Of a DNA stretch of 64,000 bases, positions 50,260-62,139 are shown piece by piece (the stretch's first letter is position 1; every line of letters begins with the position of its first letter). The translations under genes and the position numbers were made by a program. The stretch spans positions 6,527,720-6,591,719 of the forward strand of contig CM068828.1 of NCBI GenBank assembly GCA_028554795.2. Reading direction: 5' to 3'. The stretch comes from Sinohyriopsis cumingii (Eukaryota; Mollusca; Bivalvia; Unionida; Unionidae). A model generated the notes under the pieces. The model was not told the origin of the DNA. It ran no database searches and saw only the letters and a list, made by a program, of their open reading frames with translations.

Positions 50260-50800
50260 TGTCCCTTTGTGCAGAAAATTTGATGATGCTTCATGGTTCA
50301 TATATACACATATTTTCCTGCTGGTAGCTAAGAACACATCGATAATGTCAATATGTATTATGCAAGATTTCGACTACTGACCTGATTCTGGACAAAGAAA
50401 CTGACTGTCTGTTGTGTAACCATTACTCAACTACCCGTTCGTGGTTAAATGGTTAAATTCAAAGGGAATTCTGTGTCCAAGTAGAGATGCCTTTGTTTGC
50501 TTTGCACTCAGTGATGTCGCAACCGGGAATCCTAGAGCATCAGGTAAGTGATAAATTACTCCAGGGCAGTTTTCAAAGTAACCAGACTGTATCCAATTGG
50601 AACCGAGAGATTCAAAATCTATGGTGGAGTCTCTATAAGCAGTTTGTTCAGACTATGTTCATTTTTCCAATTAGTACATGTTGGATCTTCGCCAAGAGCA
50701 GATCGTGAGAAGTCAAAGGCATTAGATGGTACTCCGAGTTTGCACTTGTTAAACGGTGGGAAGGACTTTTAGGAAAATTCTAAGTCTGGATTGTAAATGA
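50260..50800 (+). mobile_element. Possible 3' LTR of the gypsy remnant (right end unresolved)
   Basis: The tract CAAGCATGGGGG followed by TGTCCCTTTGTG at 50249-50271 looks like a polypurine tract plus an LTR start (TG). Downstream, CTCTATAAGC and a run of GC-richer sequence are compatible with LTR R/U5. No partner 5' LTR is in the window, so the LTR cannot be verified and its end is not placed. Confidence 0.35.
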
Positions 50801-51448
50801 AGACTTCTTGAGTTTTCCGGGTGAGAGTTAGAGGCAACACCAGAGAGACAGAAGAGGTCTGGAAGTGCAAGGAGAGCACGGAGGTCAAGGGTACTGGAAG
50901 TACCAAAGGAGAGAAACGAGAGGCGGACAGACAAAAGGAACCACTCTCTCTTAAGACTATAATTTCATGTGAGGATAGTAACTGAAAACTGTGAATAGGT
51001 CATTGTTTGTATTTGTTGAAAGAAATTGCGGTTGAGAAATGGTCTATGAAATAGCTAATATGTTGATATTATCTTAAACTGTTACACCTTTCAACTTGCT
51101 GACTAATTGGGGGCTCTGAACTATATAAATTTTAATTGTCCACCTTCTCCAGTGTTAGAAATAATACTGTAAGAGATCATGACAAATACATTACATGGAG
51201 ATTTTTTGGGAACTCATTCAAAGATACTCTGGATTGTATCATTGTGTTATATCATAACATCCAAGGCTATTGGAATTCATTTGGAACATTCTGTAGTTTT
51301 GGACATTGTGATAGGACATTTAGTATCATTTGGGATTTAATTCACAATACTGCAAATGGACAGACACAGAAACCAATGGAGGTAAAAGAACAACTCCCCT
51401 CCAATTCACAGAAACAAGTTAAAAACAAGACCCTGTCTTGTCACCCAC

Positions 51449-51511
51449 CTTGCTGTTCTTTGCATAGTAGAGCTTTCTGCCTTTGAGTTTGAAATATCTC
51501 CTCTTCCATCT
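51449..51511 (-). CDS. Type II diacylglycerol kinase (DGK delta/eta-like), PH-domain exon 2
   Basis: A 63-bp minus-strand exon, 21 codons in phase 0. The acceptor is AAACTGTTTCAG and the donor AAG|gtgggt. It begins [17 protein letters not shown] and ends KNSK, the most recognisable PH-domain motif of DGK delta/eta (RWK.RYFKLRGR.LYYAK). This is the strongest single piece of evidence for the gene. A TAA microsatellite lies just upstream of the acceptor (51524-51556). The following intron is 11.7 kb and carries LINE, SINE and minisatellite sequence. Only the PH domain is visible, so activity cannot be judged. Confidence 0.92.
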
Positions 51512-51521
51512 CTGAAACAGT

Positions 51522-51523
<2 letters not shown>

Positions 51524-51554
<31 letters not shown>

Positions 51555-51556
51555 TT
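51524..51556. repeat. (TAA)n microsatellite next to PH exon 2
   Basis: About ten AAT/TAA repeats, ending some ten bases from the acceptor of the exon at 51511. Length changes here would alter the AT content of the polypyrimidine and branch-point region. Confidence 0.95.
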
Positions 51557-52387
51557 AATAAACATTACAATCAGAACACAAAACCGAAATAGTTATAAAT
51601 GACATAAACAATGGAAGAAAAATGGTATCACTTCTTACAAGCTGGGGTATTCTTTGAAGAATTTAAGAAATATATCAAACATTAAGAAAATAAAAGAGAA
51701 ACCTGAAAAGTGGGAATCTGAATCACAGTTTGCTTAATAAAAGCTCATGACTAATGGTGAAACAAAAAGGCAATGGATTATGCTATCATGAGAGAATAAT
51801 CTATTTCATAAAAATAACAAGCATGACAGGCACAAAAGCCTGCGCCGAGAAGAAAAGGAAAACAAGGGTCATAACTCTCCACAAAATGTAGTGGAAGATA
51901 ACAAAAACATTAAAAAGGAAGCACATTCAGGTGGCTAAGACAGAATAAGTTGAAAATATTCCCAAGTTAAATTACACGATTTGGGTTTTAACATGCAATT
52001 TTCAATGTGGATTTCCAATTAATCAACAAGCACCAAAACTCTCAAAAATGGAGTAGAAAAGATGAAACACAAAGCCAAATTTATGTCAATTAGATAGTTA
52101 TGCATACAAATTTGCATCGGGATTTCTTCAATGGTTCCTTAGCTGTTTACATCAGTGAAATTATTAACCTGATCAACAATTCTTCTAAACTGTAGTACCA
52201 GTTCAAGTGAGTAAACTCATGAAAATCATATCAACCTCTATTCGACAGAATTCACGCCAAATTGCATCAGGGTATCTGGAAAGAGTTCATCCGCTATCCT
52301 GAATACGTACACTGCCAAACTAAAGGCATGAAATATATCGTCAATATTCATAACAGTCAAAACTAAAGACACATCTAAGTCTGTTTG

Positions 52388-52957
52388 ACCACACTAACCC
52401 TGGAGATTTTGGTCATTTTTGCCAGAAATGCTAGTAAGAAAGACATTTTGAGGGCTGTTTCTGAATTCATCCCAATAAATGTTCTTCCATGAGATTTCCT
52501 TTAAATAAATGTCTAGTTGTGTTAGAGACATCATTTTTCATTGGCTATTTCACTCGTGCATGCGCAGAAAGGTAAAACTTGGGAGTTCTTTTTTTTTTTT
52601 TTTTTTTTGCTTATTGGACCAATCATTTTCGTGATCTGGCCACTATTTACTTGAAATCCCCAACTTATCTTACTCTTTGCAACGGTGCACCTGTCTGTGT
52701 ACAGTTCAGACCGGTCTGCCTTAGATCTGACGTCAAAAAGTCTAAAATCCGGACAAAAAAAAAATGTTTTTCCCTCTGTATTTTGTAATGCAGTTAGAAA
52801 GTCCAGATAAGTTGGTGTCCTTGCAGAGCTACATCTGTCTACTTTTCTGTAATACCACCCATTTTGGTGTATCTTAAATGACCTCGATGCTTTAGAGCTT
52901 GGAAACAGAGTACTACCTTCTGACGCTCAAATGTGGCATCAGGGGTTAATGAGTTAA
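52388..52957 (+). mobile_element. TTAA-bordered repeat family, copy 4
   Basis: Starts ACCACACTAACCCTGGAG and ends CAGGGGTTAATGAGTTAA. Shared body: TAGTTGTGTTAGAGACATC, CATTGGCTATTTCACTCG, CTTAGATCTGACGTCAAAAA and GAGCTACATCTGTCTAC. Contains a run of about 20 T at 52590. Lies in the intron between PH exons 1 and 2. Confidence 0.75.
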
Positions 52958-53263
52958 CAAAATTACATTCAATGGTTCCTAAGCTAGTGTATGCAGGTTA
53001 CAAGAAAATTAATGCAGGAAAGAGGAAACTTGGCACTTGTACAAGAATTATGTCAACGAGTTTCTGAGCTGTTGTTACAGGCAGTTAGTACAGACAGACT
53101 AAAGTATGACACTTATGTGACTCTGGCATTCTAATACAGGCTTTCAAAAAGGATTTATTGCAAATAAAATTTCCTGTTAGAAAAACTATAGACCCATCAA
53201 CAAGCAAGTTCATCATTTTAAAATTATTTTCATAAAAAAACATGTATCATTTAAAATTCATAC

Positions 53264-53308
53264 CTGAAAATTGGTTTGCTTCATCAAATAGCCAGCTTTT
53301 GTGCAGAT
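53264..53308 (-). CDS. Type II diacylglycerol kinase (DGK delta/eta-like), PH-domain exon 1 (partial gene)
   Basis: A 45-bp exon on the minus strand, bordered by a good acceptor (pyrimidine-rich, ending TTTCAG) and the donor CAG|gtatga. It reads in phase 0 as ICTKAGYLMKQTNFQ, the first beta strand of a pleckstrin-homology (PH) domain. In vertebrate DGK delta/eta the matching part reads like a KEG.L.KQ..SFQ stretch, and the exon border after FQ falls at the same place. DGKs phosphorylate diacylglycerol to phosphatidic acid at membranes; the N-terminal PH domain of type II enzymes binds phosphoinositides and helps localisation. The next exon is 1.75 kb downstream on the same strand and joins without a phase change. 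The family assignment rests on all three exons together. The start codon is not in this exon. Confidence 0.88.
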
Positions 53309-53329
53309 CTGAAATAAATGTAATTGATA

Positions 53330-53600
53330 AAAAAACGTGTTATTTTGATAGATGAAAAAAGCATGTAATTTTGATGAAATAGATGAAAAAAACATGTGAT
53401 TTTGATGAAAAGGACGAGATGTCATTTTTCATGAAAAAGATAATAAAGCATGACAGATTCATTCAAGAGATTAGGAGAGAAATGTGTAATCATGAAAAAA
53501 TAAAAAAAGCAATTAATCTTAATAAAATATATAACAAAGGCATGGTATTTTCATGAAACAGAAAAGACATGCTTGGCATTTTAATGAAATAGAATGGTTT
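53330..53600 (+). repeat. Degenerate A-rich repeat, about 28 bp
   Basis: Recurring GATGAAAAAAGCATGTAATTT, ATGAAATAGA and similar, loosely tandem and heavily diverged. Just upstream of PH exon 1 in gene orientation. Confidence 0.6.
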
Positions 53601-53934
53601 AAAAAGTGTAAGAATCATCTACTTATATAAAAAGTAGACAATCTAGAAGATTAGTGGCTTAAATTCTACATTTTTGACTTGGTAACCAGAGGAATTACAA
53701 TGAAAAGGTTTAAAAGTGCACTAGACCTCAAGTTTCAGTAGTCCTAAGTGACTTGCATTAAAGTAGTCCCTACTTGCAAGCGACCTGCATTAAAACGTCA
53801 CCGAGACTGGTCTGTACAGTATTAATGGATAATACATAAATTGTAGATCTTGAGACTTGGAATGAATCAAACCATAAATATGGAGACACAGAGTCTACTT
53901 GTGCCTAGGGTGCAACAATTGATTATAAGCCAAA

Positions 53935-54232
53935 TAATGACTCCTGCATGACACTACATATACACAAAAAACAACTGATTACAATGACACTATATATACA
54001 CACAAAACAATCAATTATAATATGACACTACATATACACACAAAACAATCAATTATAATGACACTATATATACACACAAAACAATCAATTATAATATGAC
54101 ACTACATATACACACAAAACAATCGATTATAAGCCAAAAAATCACTTCTGCATGACACTACATATACACACAAAACAATCGATTATAAGCCAAATAATCA
54201 CTCCTGCATGACACTACATATACACACAAAAT
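53935..54232 (+). repeat. Two-size tandem repeat (about 36 and 60 bp)
   Basis: A shared core TGACACTACATATACACACA + AAACAATCAATTATAA alternates with longer units that add GCCAAATAATCACTCCTGCA. About seven units. Confidence 0.9.
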
Positions 54233-54535
54233 AAACATAATTGATAAGCTTGATATCATATTATTGCTTGTTCTTTCTAAATAAAATGTTGGTATTAGAT
54301 AAATATACCACAGGAAACAAAGGTTTTGCACTTTAACTTTTCACAAATTATTTTATCAATGAAAAGGTTTTGAGTTATTGTTGCAGATTTGCACCATCTT
54401 TCCCACTTAATATTACACTCATTTGATGAGGTGATGAAAGTTGAGCCAGGCAAAAATTTTAACAGACGGTAAACTGTATGTAACATAAAAATTCACAACC
54501 AGTAAACAGCCTGAAGCCAGTACATCTCTAAATCT

Positions 54536-54668
54536 ACTGGTGGAAGGCATGATCCAGACTGGTATCAAACCAGTATCTACTATTGATGGGAATGATCCAC
54601 AATGATATACAACTAGGATCTGCTGTAGGCACACATGATCCAGACTGGTATCCAACTGGGATAGATGA
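54536..54668 (+). repeat. Three-copy degenerate repeat, about 45-55 bp
   Basis: GATCCAGACTGGTATC, GATCCACAATGATATAC and GATCCAGACTGGTATCC recur with AACT.GGATCT-like ends. Confidence 0.65.
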
Positions 54669-54774
54669 GCTAAGTCTCCAAATATATTACTGTAACATAT
54701 CCCCAGCTTTTTCCTGTATACGTTAGCTGTACAACTAAGAACTAGCTATGGAGACTGAATGACACTCTGTTTAA

Positions 54775-54905
54775 CGAGGGTTTTGAAAACTTCTTACCAA
54801 TTGTCAAGGAACTGCTAATTTGTAATTTATGTGCAACGTTTGATGCACAAATGATCAAATATGCAAGGAATATTCTGATTTGGTAACTTCATAAAAATTC
54901 ACCCA
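54775..54905 (+). repeat. About 130-bp interspersed repeat, copy 2
   Basis: Partner of 15.28-15.41 kb, with the same order of motifs at moderate divergence. Here it is not next to a TTAA-bordered element, so it is a repeat of its own. Confidence 0.65.
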
Positions 54906-55050
54906 TTAAGAAGACCAGGTCTATTTGTATGATCCACCACTATCACTCTTACATCACTGTGGCACAAATATTCAAAACTGCAATAGACCTGGGAATATTT
55001 CTGTTACATTTGGTGCCTATCATAACCATATGAGACCACGTAATGATCTT

Positions 55051-55300
55051 CTTGTTGTTGTTGTTGGGTTTAACGCCGTTTTTCAGCATACTATAGGCTA
55101 TACATGGCGGCCAGTATTAATGGTGGAGGAAGAACCCGGGAAAACCCCGGGAAGAACCACCGACCCACGAGAAGCTACTGGCAAGCTTTCTCACATACCC
55201 ACATTGGCTGAATCCGAGACTCGAACCAGCGAAGATAGAGGTGAGATGGCAGTGATCCGTAATGGAGAGCGCTTTAAACCACTCGGCCACTCAGGGCCCC
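55051..55300 (-). mobile_element. SINE-A copy 7
   Basis: Full-length, one of the least decayed copies. The target-site duplication CGTAATGATCTT (55039-55050 and 55300-55311) is perfect. The box A region reads GGCCGAGTGGTTTAAAGCGC on the minus strand, close to the D-arm of tRNA-Leu/Ser. A 150-codon open frame across it is an artefact. Confidence 0.93.
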
Positions 55301-55762
55301 GTAATGATCTTGCAACCAAAAGTCTCTCAGTGAAATTGTCTGGGGTATACCTGGTGAGTTACATTAAGTGTCTCTGAAAAGCCAGGGAACAACAGAGCAG
55401 AACTGGCCAACATTGTTGGTTCTGTGTTCCTAGCCATGGACCATGTTTCAACTAAAAGACAGCAAGGACCCAGACCGTCTGGTGCTACATATAGCTAACT
55501 TGAAGGCCACTACAGGAAACATTTCTGATAAGCAAGTGGTAAATACAACTGAAATGGCTGGAAATGTTGCATCACACAGCTCAGTTAAAGTTGGTAGTGC
55601 ACTCATCTAGAGTTGGGATGGTCCTAGGTTTAATCCCTGGTTTAGATAAGAATTATTTTAACCTCATAATTATGAATCACATACACAGACCCACATGTGT
55701 ACTCACACATATACACACAGACACAATCACATCCTCGACAAAAATTATATTTGCTAACTTAC

Positions 55763-55827
55763 CAATTGTAATAGGTTTGTTTCCATCACCAGGTCTAACA
55801 GGTCCGTTTCCATTTCCACAATTTTAC
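55763..55827 (-). CDS. Weak candidate 5' exon of the DGK-like gene
   Basis: The donor is good (CAATTG|gtaagt) and a possible acceptor is TTGTCTACAG. One frame is open and ends in phase 0, as PH exon 1 requires; it contains MET and LLDLVMETNLLQL. An ATG inside it could make this a first coding exon. There is no clear similarity to the N-terminus of known type II DGKs. The acceptor is followed by GTAAAA, so the same site could also be read as a donor. Treat as a guess from splice signals and phase only. Confidence 0.2.
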
Positions 55828-56640
55828 CTGTAGACAAGTCAGCCCTTCTATGGCAAATAATTAAAGGGCAATGCTCTTTCACTTTATGATGAGTTTCTTG
55901 TGTATTTGTCAGCATTCTATTAGATATATTATTAACAACTAATCATTTACTCATTCCTATTATCAAACTCTCAGTCTATGGTCTAATTCTGTAACCAACA
56001 CCTGCGGCTGATCAACCACGCAATGACTTAGTTAAAATTGTTAGAAAAGTACATGTAGCACACAGGTTTTCACTAAACAAATTAAAATCAAATAGCGGTT
56101 CTATTGCAGTCTCAAAAGAAAATCATTTTTTTTCATCTCTAATTTGTTTCTGTAGATTTGCTAACCAGAGAATAAAGTTACTTGCAATAAACAGAAGGCA
56201 GCATGAAAGCCAACAGAAAATAAAGGTCCATTTACCTCAGCCTCTTTGGCTTTGTGTAAGATGACAAAGCAAACAAGTGTGATTATGCATGGTTCTAGAA
56301 AGACTGATATGGTAAAAAGTCTTGGTGCATCAGAACTTGCAACTAATGCACATTATTCAAATGTCTTGCTTAACAGTCAATGTAGTTAACTGAAATTTAG
56401 TGCAGACATAATTTTTCTTCTTTCAGTCAGTGACCATGACCTGTGACCTCAGATCAAAACGGTTCTTCCATAGCAAAGGTTGGTCCTGGTACAGGATGTA
56501 AAACCAGTGTTATTGTCCAGAAACCATTTTTGCTATTGCAGTGAGCAACCTTGGCATCTGACCTTTTGACTCCAAAATCAATCAGCTTCTTCCTTGCCCC
56601 AAGTGCAAACCACCTGACCTATAAAGTCTTGAACAGGTAT

Positions 56641-56717
56641 GTGACGTACATCTGACTGATGTATTTGCAATCATCATTTGTGACGTACATCTGACTGATG
56701 TATTTGCAATCATCATT
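56641..56717 (+). repeat. 38-bp duplication, 2 identical copies
   Basis: GTGACGTACATCTGACTGAT plus GTATTTGCAATCATCATT, twice without change. The segment contains a GTGACGTAC motif close to a CRE half-site. Confidence 0.95.
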
Positions 56718-58373
56718 TTTATTCTTTCCATATCGATATGAGCAAAATAAAGTCAAACCAAAGAATTTATTAAACTTCTATTAAATGGACTAAATTAGGA
56801 AAATTATAACAATCTTTTCAGAAATTTATTTTACATCAAGTAATGTCATTAATTTCCATCTTGCTAATTTGGAATATCCATTACTCTGATAAACTAGTTG
56901 TTTGTTGCCCAAATTCTAACTCATCCATTCAAACTGGAGATTATCCAAGCATTTTTCTTGCTGTACAAGAGTTTGTACCTTCAGGGGAAAAAAAAATAAA
57001 GCAGGGAGGAGTATTGTATAAATAAGCAAGGACTTTCTGTTCCTGCCTGTTTATATTGACACGTGTGCATGAAGTGTGCCATCAATGACTATGCTTCTCT
57101 AATTCAGGTACCTGACTTGTTATACAATACAATTACAATACATCCTCCATTAGCTATTTGTTACAAACAGACCAAACCCTACACAAGTCACTGCATCAAA
57201 CAATGTACAGAAAAGTCACAACATTACATAATGTGTGCCACGGATGATGGATATCCATACTTAAGCTGGTCCACAAAACACAAGAACTGAGTATGATCTG
57301 GACAAAATGGAAATAAAAAAATGGACTGCCATGAAATCCAGGCAACCGACACATCTGCAAACACAAAAACAATCACCTAGCACAGTGCATATTTACAATT
57401 TTAAGACAGAAAGTCTCATTTTCAAACCCTTTATGTCCTTAAGAGAAATTATTTCTATTTTCAAGTCTGCAACACTCAAGTTTCCTTGAAAAACCAAATA
57501 AACTACATTGGAAATCTGGGGGGATTCTCAAATTAAGACAGTTGTTTTAAATAATTTTGAAGTATCAGAGATCTCGGAAACACTTAATTATGCATATTTG
57601 GACGCCAATTTCTGATCTGAGACGCAGAAAATCACTGAGGCGGGAGTGTTCCATATGCATGTAATACTTGAAATTAAGTGCCCCTGTAGCACGAAAGATG
57701 AAACAGAGCTGGAAATTCTATCTTAAATTGAAAGACGGAATAGTGAAGTTGAACCACAAACATGTCTAATGGAAATGAGGTTATTTATGACAAACAGATA
57801 ATATTGTGATTACAAAAACTAATATTTTGTATATCCCCAAGAATATCATCGTGAAAGAGTACTTTCAGACAATGATATTCAGGATAAAATATAACTTACA
57901 TAATTAAAAAGTCATCATATGTATATTGTACAACTTTTATATAGTACAATACTTTTTGTGAAAGCAAGTGCTTGTGCCAAAGACAGCTGACAAACCAATG
58001 TTAATTAGTATAGTCAAATATTGTATTTGTGATGGACAAAGGATATTACAGAACAAAAAAGAAAACTGATCAAAGATGTTTCATCTTCTGTGTATTAAAA
58101 TGAAACATGTGCCTAATGGAAAATGACTTTTTGTCAAATGTCAAAACCAAGCATTTTTGAAATGGTTCTAGAAGTACAGTATAAATTATATATTAACAAC
58201 TGACTCTTTAAACTGAAAGATAATACATTGAAAATCATTACATGCTTCACTTGTGAATCCATTTGTTTATGCATCTGTTTACTTATGGATCTATTTGTTT
58301 ATGAAAGAATAATAGATGATTGAAATTTTAATGTGAACACGGTCTTATGACATGCCCAGCAGATTGCGATTAT
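56718..58373. other. Non-coding AT-rich sequence
   Basis: Short plus-strand frames (57063-57290, 57307-57489) have no recognised motif. No exon identified. Confidence 0.45.
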
Positions 58374-58935
58374 CCTTATGCAAAAAATAAGAAATACCTT
58401 GATAATTAGGAAATCCTTATACAGAAAATAAGACATACCTTGATAATTAGGAAATCCTTATGCAGAAAATAAGACATACCTTGATAATTAGGAAATCCTT
58501 ATACAGAAAATAAGACATACCTTGATAATTAGGATATCCTTATGCAGAAAATAAGACATACCTTGATAATTAGGAAATCCTTATGCAGAAAATAAGACAT
58601 ACCTTGATAATTAGGAAATCCTTATGCAGAAAATAAGACATACTTTGATAATTAGGAAATCCTTATGCAGAAAATAAGACATACCTTGATAATTAGGATA
58701 TCCTTATGCAGAAAATAAGACATACCTTGCTTATTAGGATATCCTTATGCAGAAAATAAGACATACCTTGATAATTAGGATATCCTTATGCAGAAAATAA
58801 GACATACCTTGCTTATTAGGATATCCTTATGCAGAAAATAAGACATACCTTGCTTATTAGGATATCCTTATGCAGAAAATAAGACATACCTTGATAATTA
58901 GGATATCCTTATGCAGAAACTAAGATTACCTTGAT
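58374..58935 (+). repeat. 41-bp minisatellite, about 13.5 copies
   Basis: The unit contains CCTTATGCAGAAAATAAGAC and ATACCTTGATAATTAGGAAA. Variants GGATAT for GGAAAT and GCTTATTAGG for GATAATTAGG cluster in the right half. The first and last units are the most diverged, as expected at array edges. Confidence 0.96.
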
Positions 58936-60213
58936 AATCATCTGGGAAGAACAAAACTGTTAGGTACCTTTTTTGTGTCTAGGAAAACAAAATAGTGAAC
59001 ATGGAAGTGCACACGTTTGATGAAGTCAAGTGAAAACAACCTACAGAAACAGATTACATATTATTTGCTTATGAGAGCACATATAACAGGATGCAAAAGC
59101 CAATGTGTTAATAGGTCTTCAAACCATGACTCCCATCTGTGTGCACTAAAGTGGCATGTTAAGCCTCACTGGCTATATCATTTAGGTATTGTTAGATTTC
59201 TTTGCTGATTTGTTTTTAGTTTTAACTGCATATTTAATGTATTAATGAATACACCATGCATAAACTTCTTTCCAAACGACACAATGAGGCAGCCAACACA
59301 TGGTTTGGACAAGTGAATGTACTAAACCCATGACAACTGTATCACAAGTCCAACCGAATTATTGGGGCTCACACCAATGTACAATAACACCACAACCTAA
59401 CCGGTGTTTCTTAGACATTAAGTGGGAGCGAAGTCCCTTAGTCAAGAATACACCAAGGCAGCATATCACACTTACGCCAAGAATAAGAACTATTAATGTA
59501 TATTCAGTTGAAATAGGTCTATTATTATAACAAGAAGAATCTTTTAATAATTAATGTAACTTTAAAACATAGATATTAAGTGCTATAAGTATGTAGCTTT
59601 CTTACTAAGTACATTACATATACTTCTCACAAAATATTCTCAAACACTGCCATTTTGGTGTGATTTTTCTCAGAGCCATAATAAAAAAGTACATTTCTTT
59701 TCTTATATTGATATATTGAAACAATAAATTATGAATGTGTGCTTCAGCTGAGACAATGAACTATTGGAACAGTAAGCAAAATTTTGTTTCGTTCAAGAAA
59801 CATCCCCACTTGTAACAACTTGAACATACTTTGGCATACCATCACATTTCAACAAATTCAAATGTATGTCAATGAAACATGAAAATGATCCATTTGTTAG
59901 TGTCACTAGGATAAAAAGAGTCTCTGCTAGGCTTCACATTCGTTGCAAATTTCAAAGAATTTTGAAAGTGGCTTTTTTTTTACTGACTGGCTAAAGTTGC
60001 TAGCGATTTTTTTTATAAAGGTAAATTTTTTATTTTGCATTGATATAAGCGACTCAGGCCACTTAATATCTGATTTCACTATCTGCAGTAGTCAGTGGAC
60101 CATATCAGTAGACGATAAGATTCAAACATGACTACAGCTAACTGCAAGCTGTCAGTCAGTTTTGAGAAGCAATTAAATGTGATTAGAAGGAAATAAGGAA
60201 GGACTGGGAGAAA
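58936..60213. other. Non-coding AT-rich sequence
   Basis: Frames at 59017-59208 and 59300-59530 are unrecognised and lack splice support. Confidence 0.45.
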
Positions 60214-60304
60214 TACAGTGAAACCCTGCTATAACGCGATAATTGGGATAAAAAAATTGGATCGCGTTAATATCGGGGTCGCGTTAATGCGGGGCTTTAC
60301 AGTA
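60214..60304. mobile_element. pogo-like MITE or terminal inverted repeat
   Basis: TA-CAGTGAAACCCTGCTATAACG at the left and, reversed, TA-CTGTAAAGCCCCGCATTAACG at the right: 87 bp between TA dinucleotides. Internal GCGTTAATA and GCGTTAATG repeats. The flanking 60.31-60.48 kb matches sequence in the 35-38 kb element in inverted orientation, so this may be one end of a longer copy rather than a solo MITE. Confidence 0.7.
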
Positions 60305-60355
60305 TTTTAATTTTTTTCAGAGAACAACTCATTGGCACATATACGTGTATTCATG

Positions 60356-60690
60356 TCTAATGTATATGATGAATAGAGTATCAGCACCGCTTACTATCAT
60401 GCCATCGTGGCATGCAGTTCATCCATAATGCATGTAATTCCATTGAAAAATTGCACACAGATTTACAATATTCAATAATTTTGTCCCAGATCATTGTGTC
60501 CGAATTCAAAGTTTAATATACAGCATGAACAGAGTATTAATACTGTTTACTTGCTGTCTGATATCGTACCGTTGGGGCTTACAATTAATCCATAATACAA
60601 GTAATTCCATTGCAAAAATTGCACACATATTTAAACTATTCAATAATTTTGTCACACATCATTATGTGTCTGAATTCAATGGGAAAAATT
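60356..60690. repeat. Two-copy diverged tandem duplication, about 165 bp
   Basis: Two adjacent segments share GAGTAT.A, CCATAAT.CA.GTAATTCCA, TTGCACACA, TTCAATAATTTTGTC, CATCATT or CATTGTGTC and GAATTCAA. The 85-codon open frame here is not convincing as a gene. Confidence 0.7.
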
Positions 60691-61559
60691 ACAGCAGAAT
60701 TATGCCAAGAAAGATGAAGCACATGTATGGTTCATTACGTTCCAGGGTCTATGAACATTGTGTACAAATTTCATACTGCTAAAATTTTCTCATATGCATT
60801 TCCGTGTACATTTATCCATTGCAAATTTCCAATAATTAACGCTTGTACACATATTCGTTTGAACAACTACAGCAAGAATAATTAAAAATCAACACATGCT
60901 TTCAGCGTGCATATAACTTTTACTTTAAATTTTGTGAATATAAAAAAAAAATGTGTGAAAACTACTATCCTAATCAATGCACAAAGTGCAGAGAACAACT
61001 TGCGTTTGTGAACTTGTTTTTCCATAACAGTAAAATATTTTTATGAAAAATAGGAAATTAATAACGAGTTCATAAACAAACACCATACCCACGTAAAACC
61101 AAAGAACTAAGTGCAGTAGGCCTGCAATGGTCATAAGTCACTTTTATAAAAAACTTTTAAGCTGAATGCATGTACAATTTCATACCCTTTAAATTTCCAG
61201 CTAATAAAGCGGACATTATTTACTGGTCAACTGATTGGGTCTAATAACATCGCCAAGCCTAGCAATCATGTTGGCGGCTTTCATTTTTTGATGTTTATTA
61301 AATTGTGAGAATCTTTTATCAACCACCACATTGTCTGATGCTTGGTTGTGTATGCAGTTAAAGAAGAATCACATGTTGGCTATTGTTTAAGCAACGATTG
61401 TATACAGAATTAATTGAAGAATTGAAGACAATCACAAAGACGACTTACTGCCTTTACTCATGGATCAATAATAAGTAACATTTCCGATGTCTATTTTGGC
61501 ATAACACTTCAAGAACCTGGCAAAATTGTTCAATTTCAGAATCTACGCCGCGATCGTAT

Positions 61560-61742
61560 TATATTAGAATTCATATGCTAATTCTTCCTCCAAAGGATAA
61601 TAAATGTTTTACACACTATTTCTCGTACTTTAAAATTTCAGGAACCATGTCATGATTGTATTGTATATGAATTCATATGCGAACTCTTCCCCAAAATGAT
61701 AATAAATGTTTTACACACTATTTCTCATACTTAAAAACTGTT
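61560..61742 (+). repeat. About 105-bp duplication, 2 copies
   Basis: GAATTCATATGC.AA.TCTTCC, then GATAATAAATGTTTTACACA and CTATTTCTC.TACTT occur at 61567 and 61669. Confidence 0.85.
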
Positions 61743-62139
61743 CAATAGGTCAGCAAAAAGATTCCATTTACTGCAAGCTGTGAGTTACTATGCACTTGGG
61801 ACAGCTTAGTGTTTTAGCGATTATTTACTTAGATAACATGTTTCTGTTGTCTGAACTAAACACACACAGGATGGCGCTATAAGGATACCAGTCACTGACT
61901 GTAAAGGGCCAGAGATGCTTATATCAATGAAAAATAAAAAAATTATTTTATAAAACAAGTCCGTATCAAGCACAGAGAATTTGGCTAATCTAGCTCTGAA
62001 AAACAAAAATTTACATCCAGCTGCATCTGAGGCAGCTACCTGGTTACTTGTTGCCGTGATTTCTACTGCATGTAATTAACAGGAGTTCAGTTGCCAGGAT
62101 CAAAACAAACTTATTAAAATTATATATGTATATCTACTC

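Larger units (their letters stand above)
39741..51448 (-). other. 11.7-kb DGK intron between PH exons 2 and 3
   Basis: Defined by the flanking exons and their phase-compatible splice sites. It contains a fold-back MITE (40.33-40.53 kb), a 44-bp minisatellite (41.26-41.57 kb), an RTE LINE fragment (42.6-43.6 kb), two SINE-A and two SINE-B copies plus a SINE-B fragment, a TTAA-bordered repeat (45.28-45.88 kb), an about 85-bp array (46.03-46.82 kb), an unexplained open frame (46.79-47.25 kb) and a gypsy remnant with a possible LTR (49.9-50.8 kb). Confidence 0.85.

Noticed and set aside
54925-55377. 150-codon plus-strand ORF with PGKTPGRTTDPREATGK
   Set aside because: Antisense translation of SINE-A. 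The same peptide appears in other SINE-A copies (8.9 and 26.6 kb).
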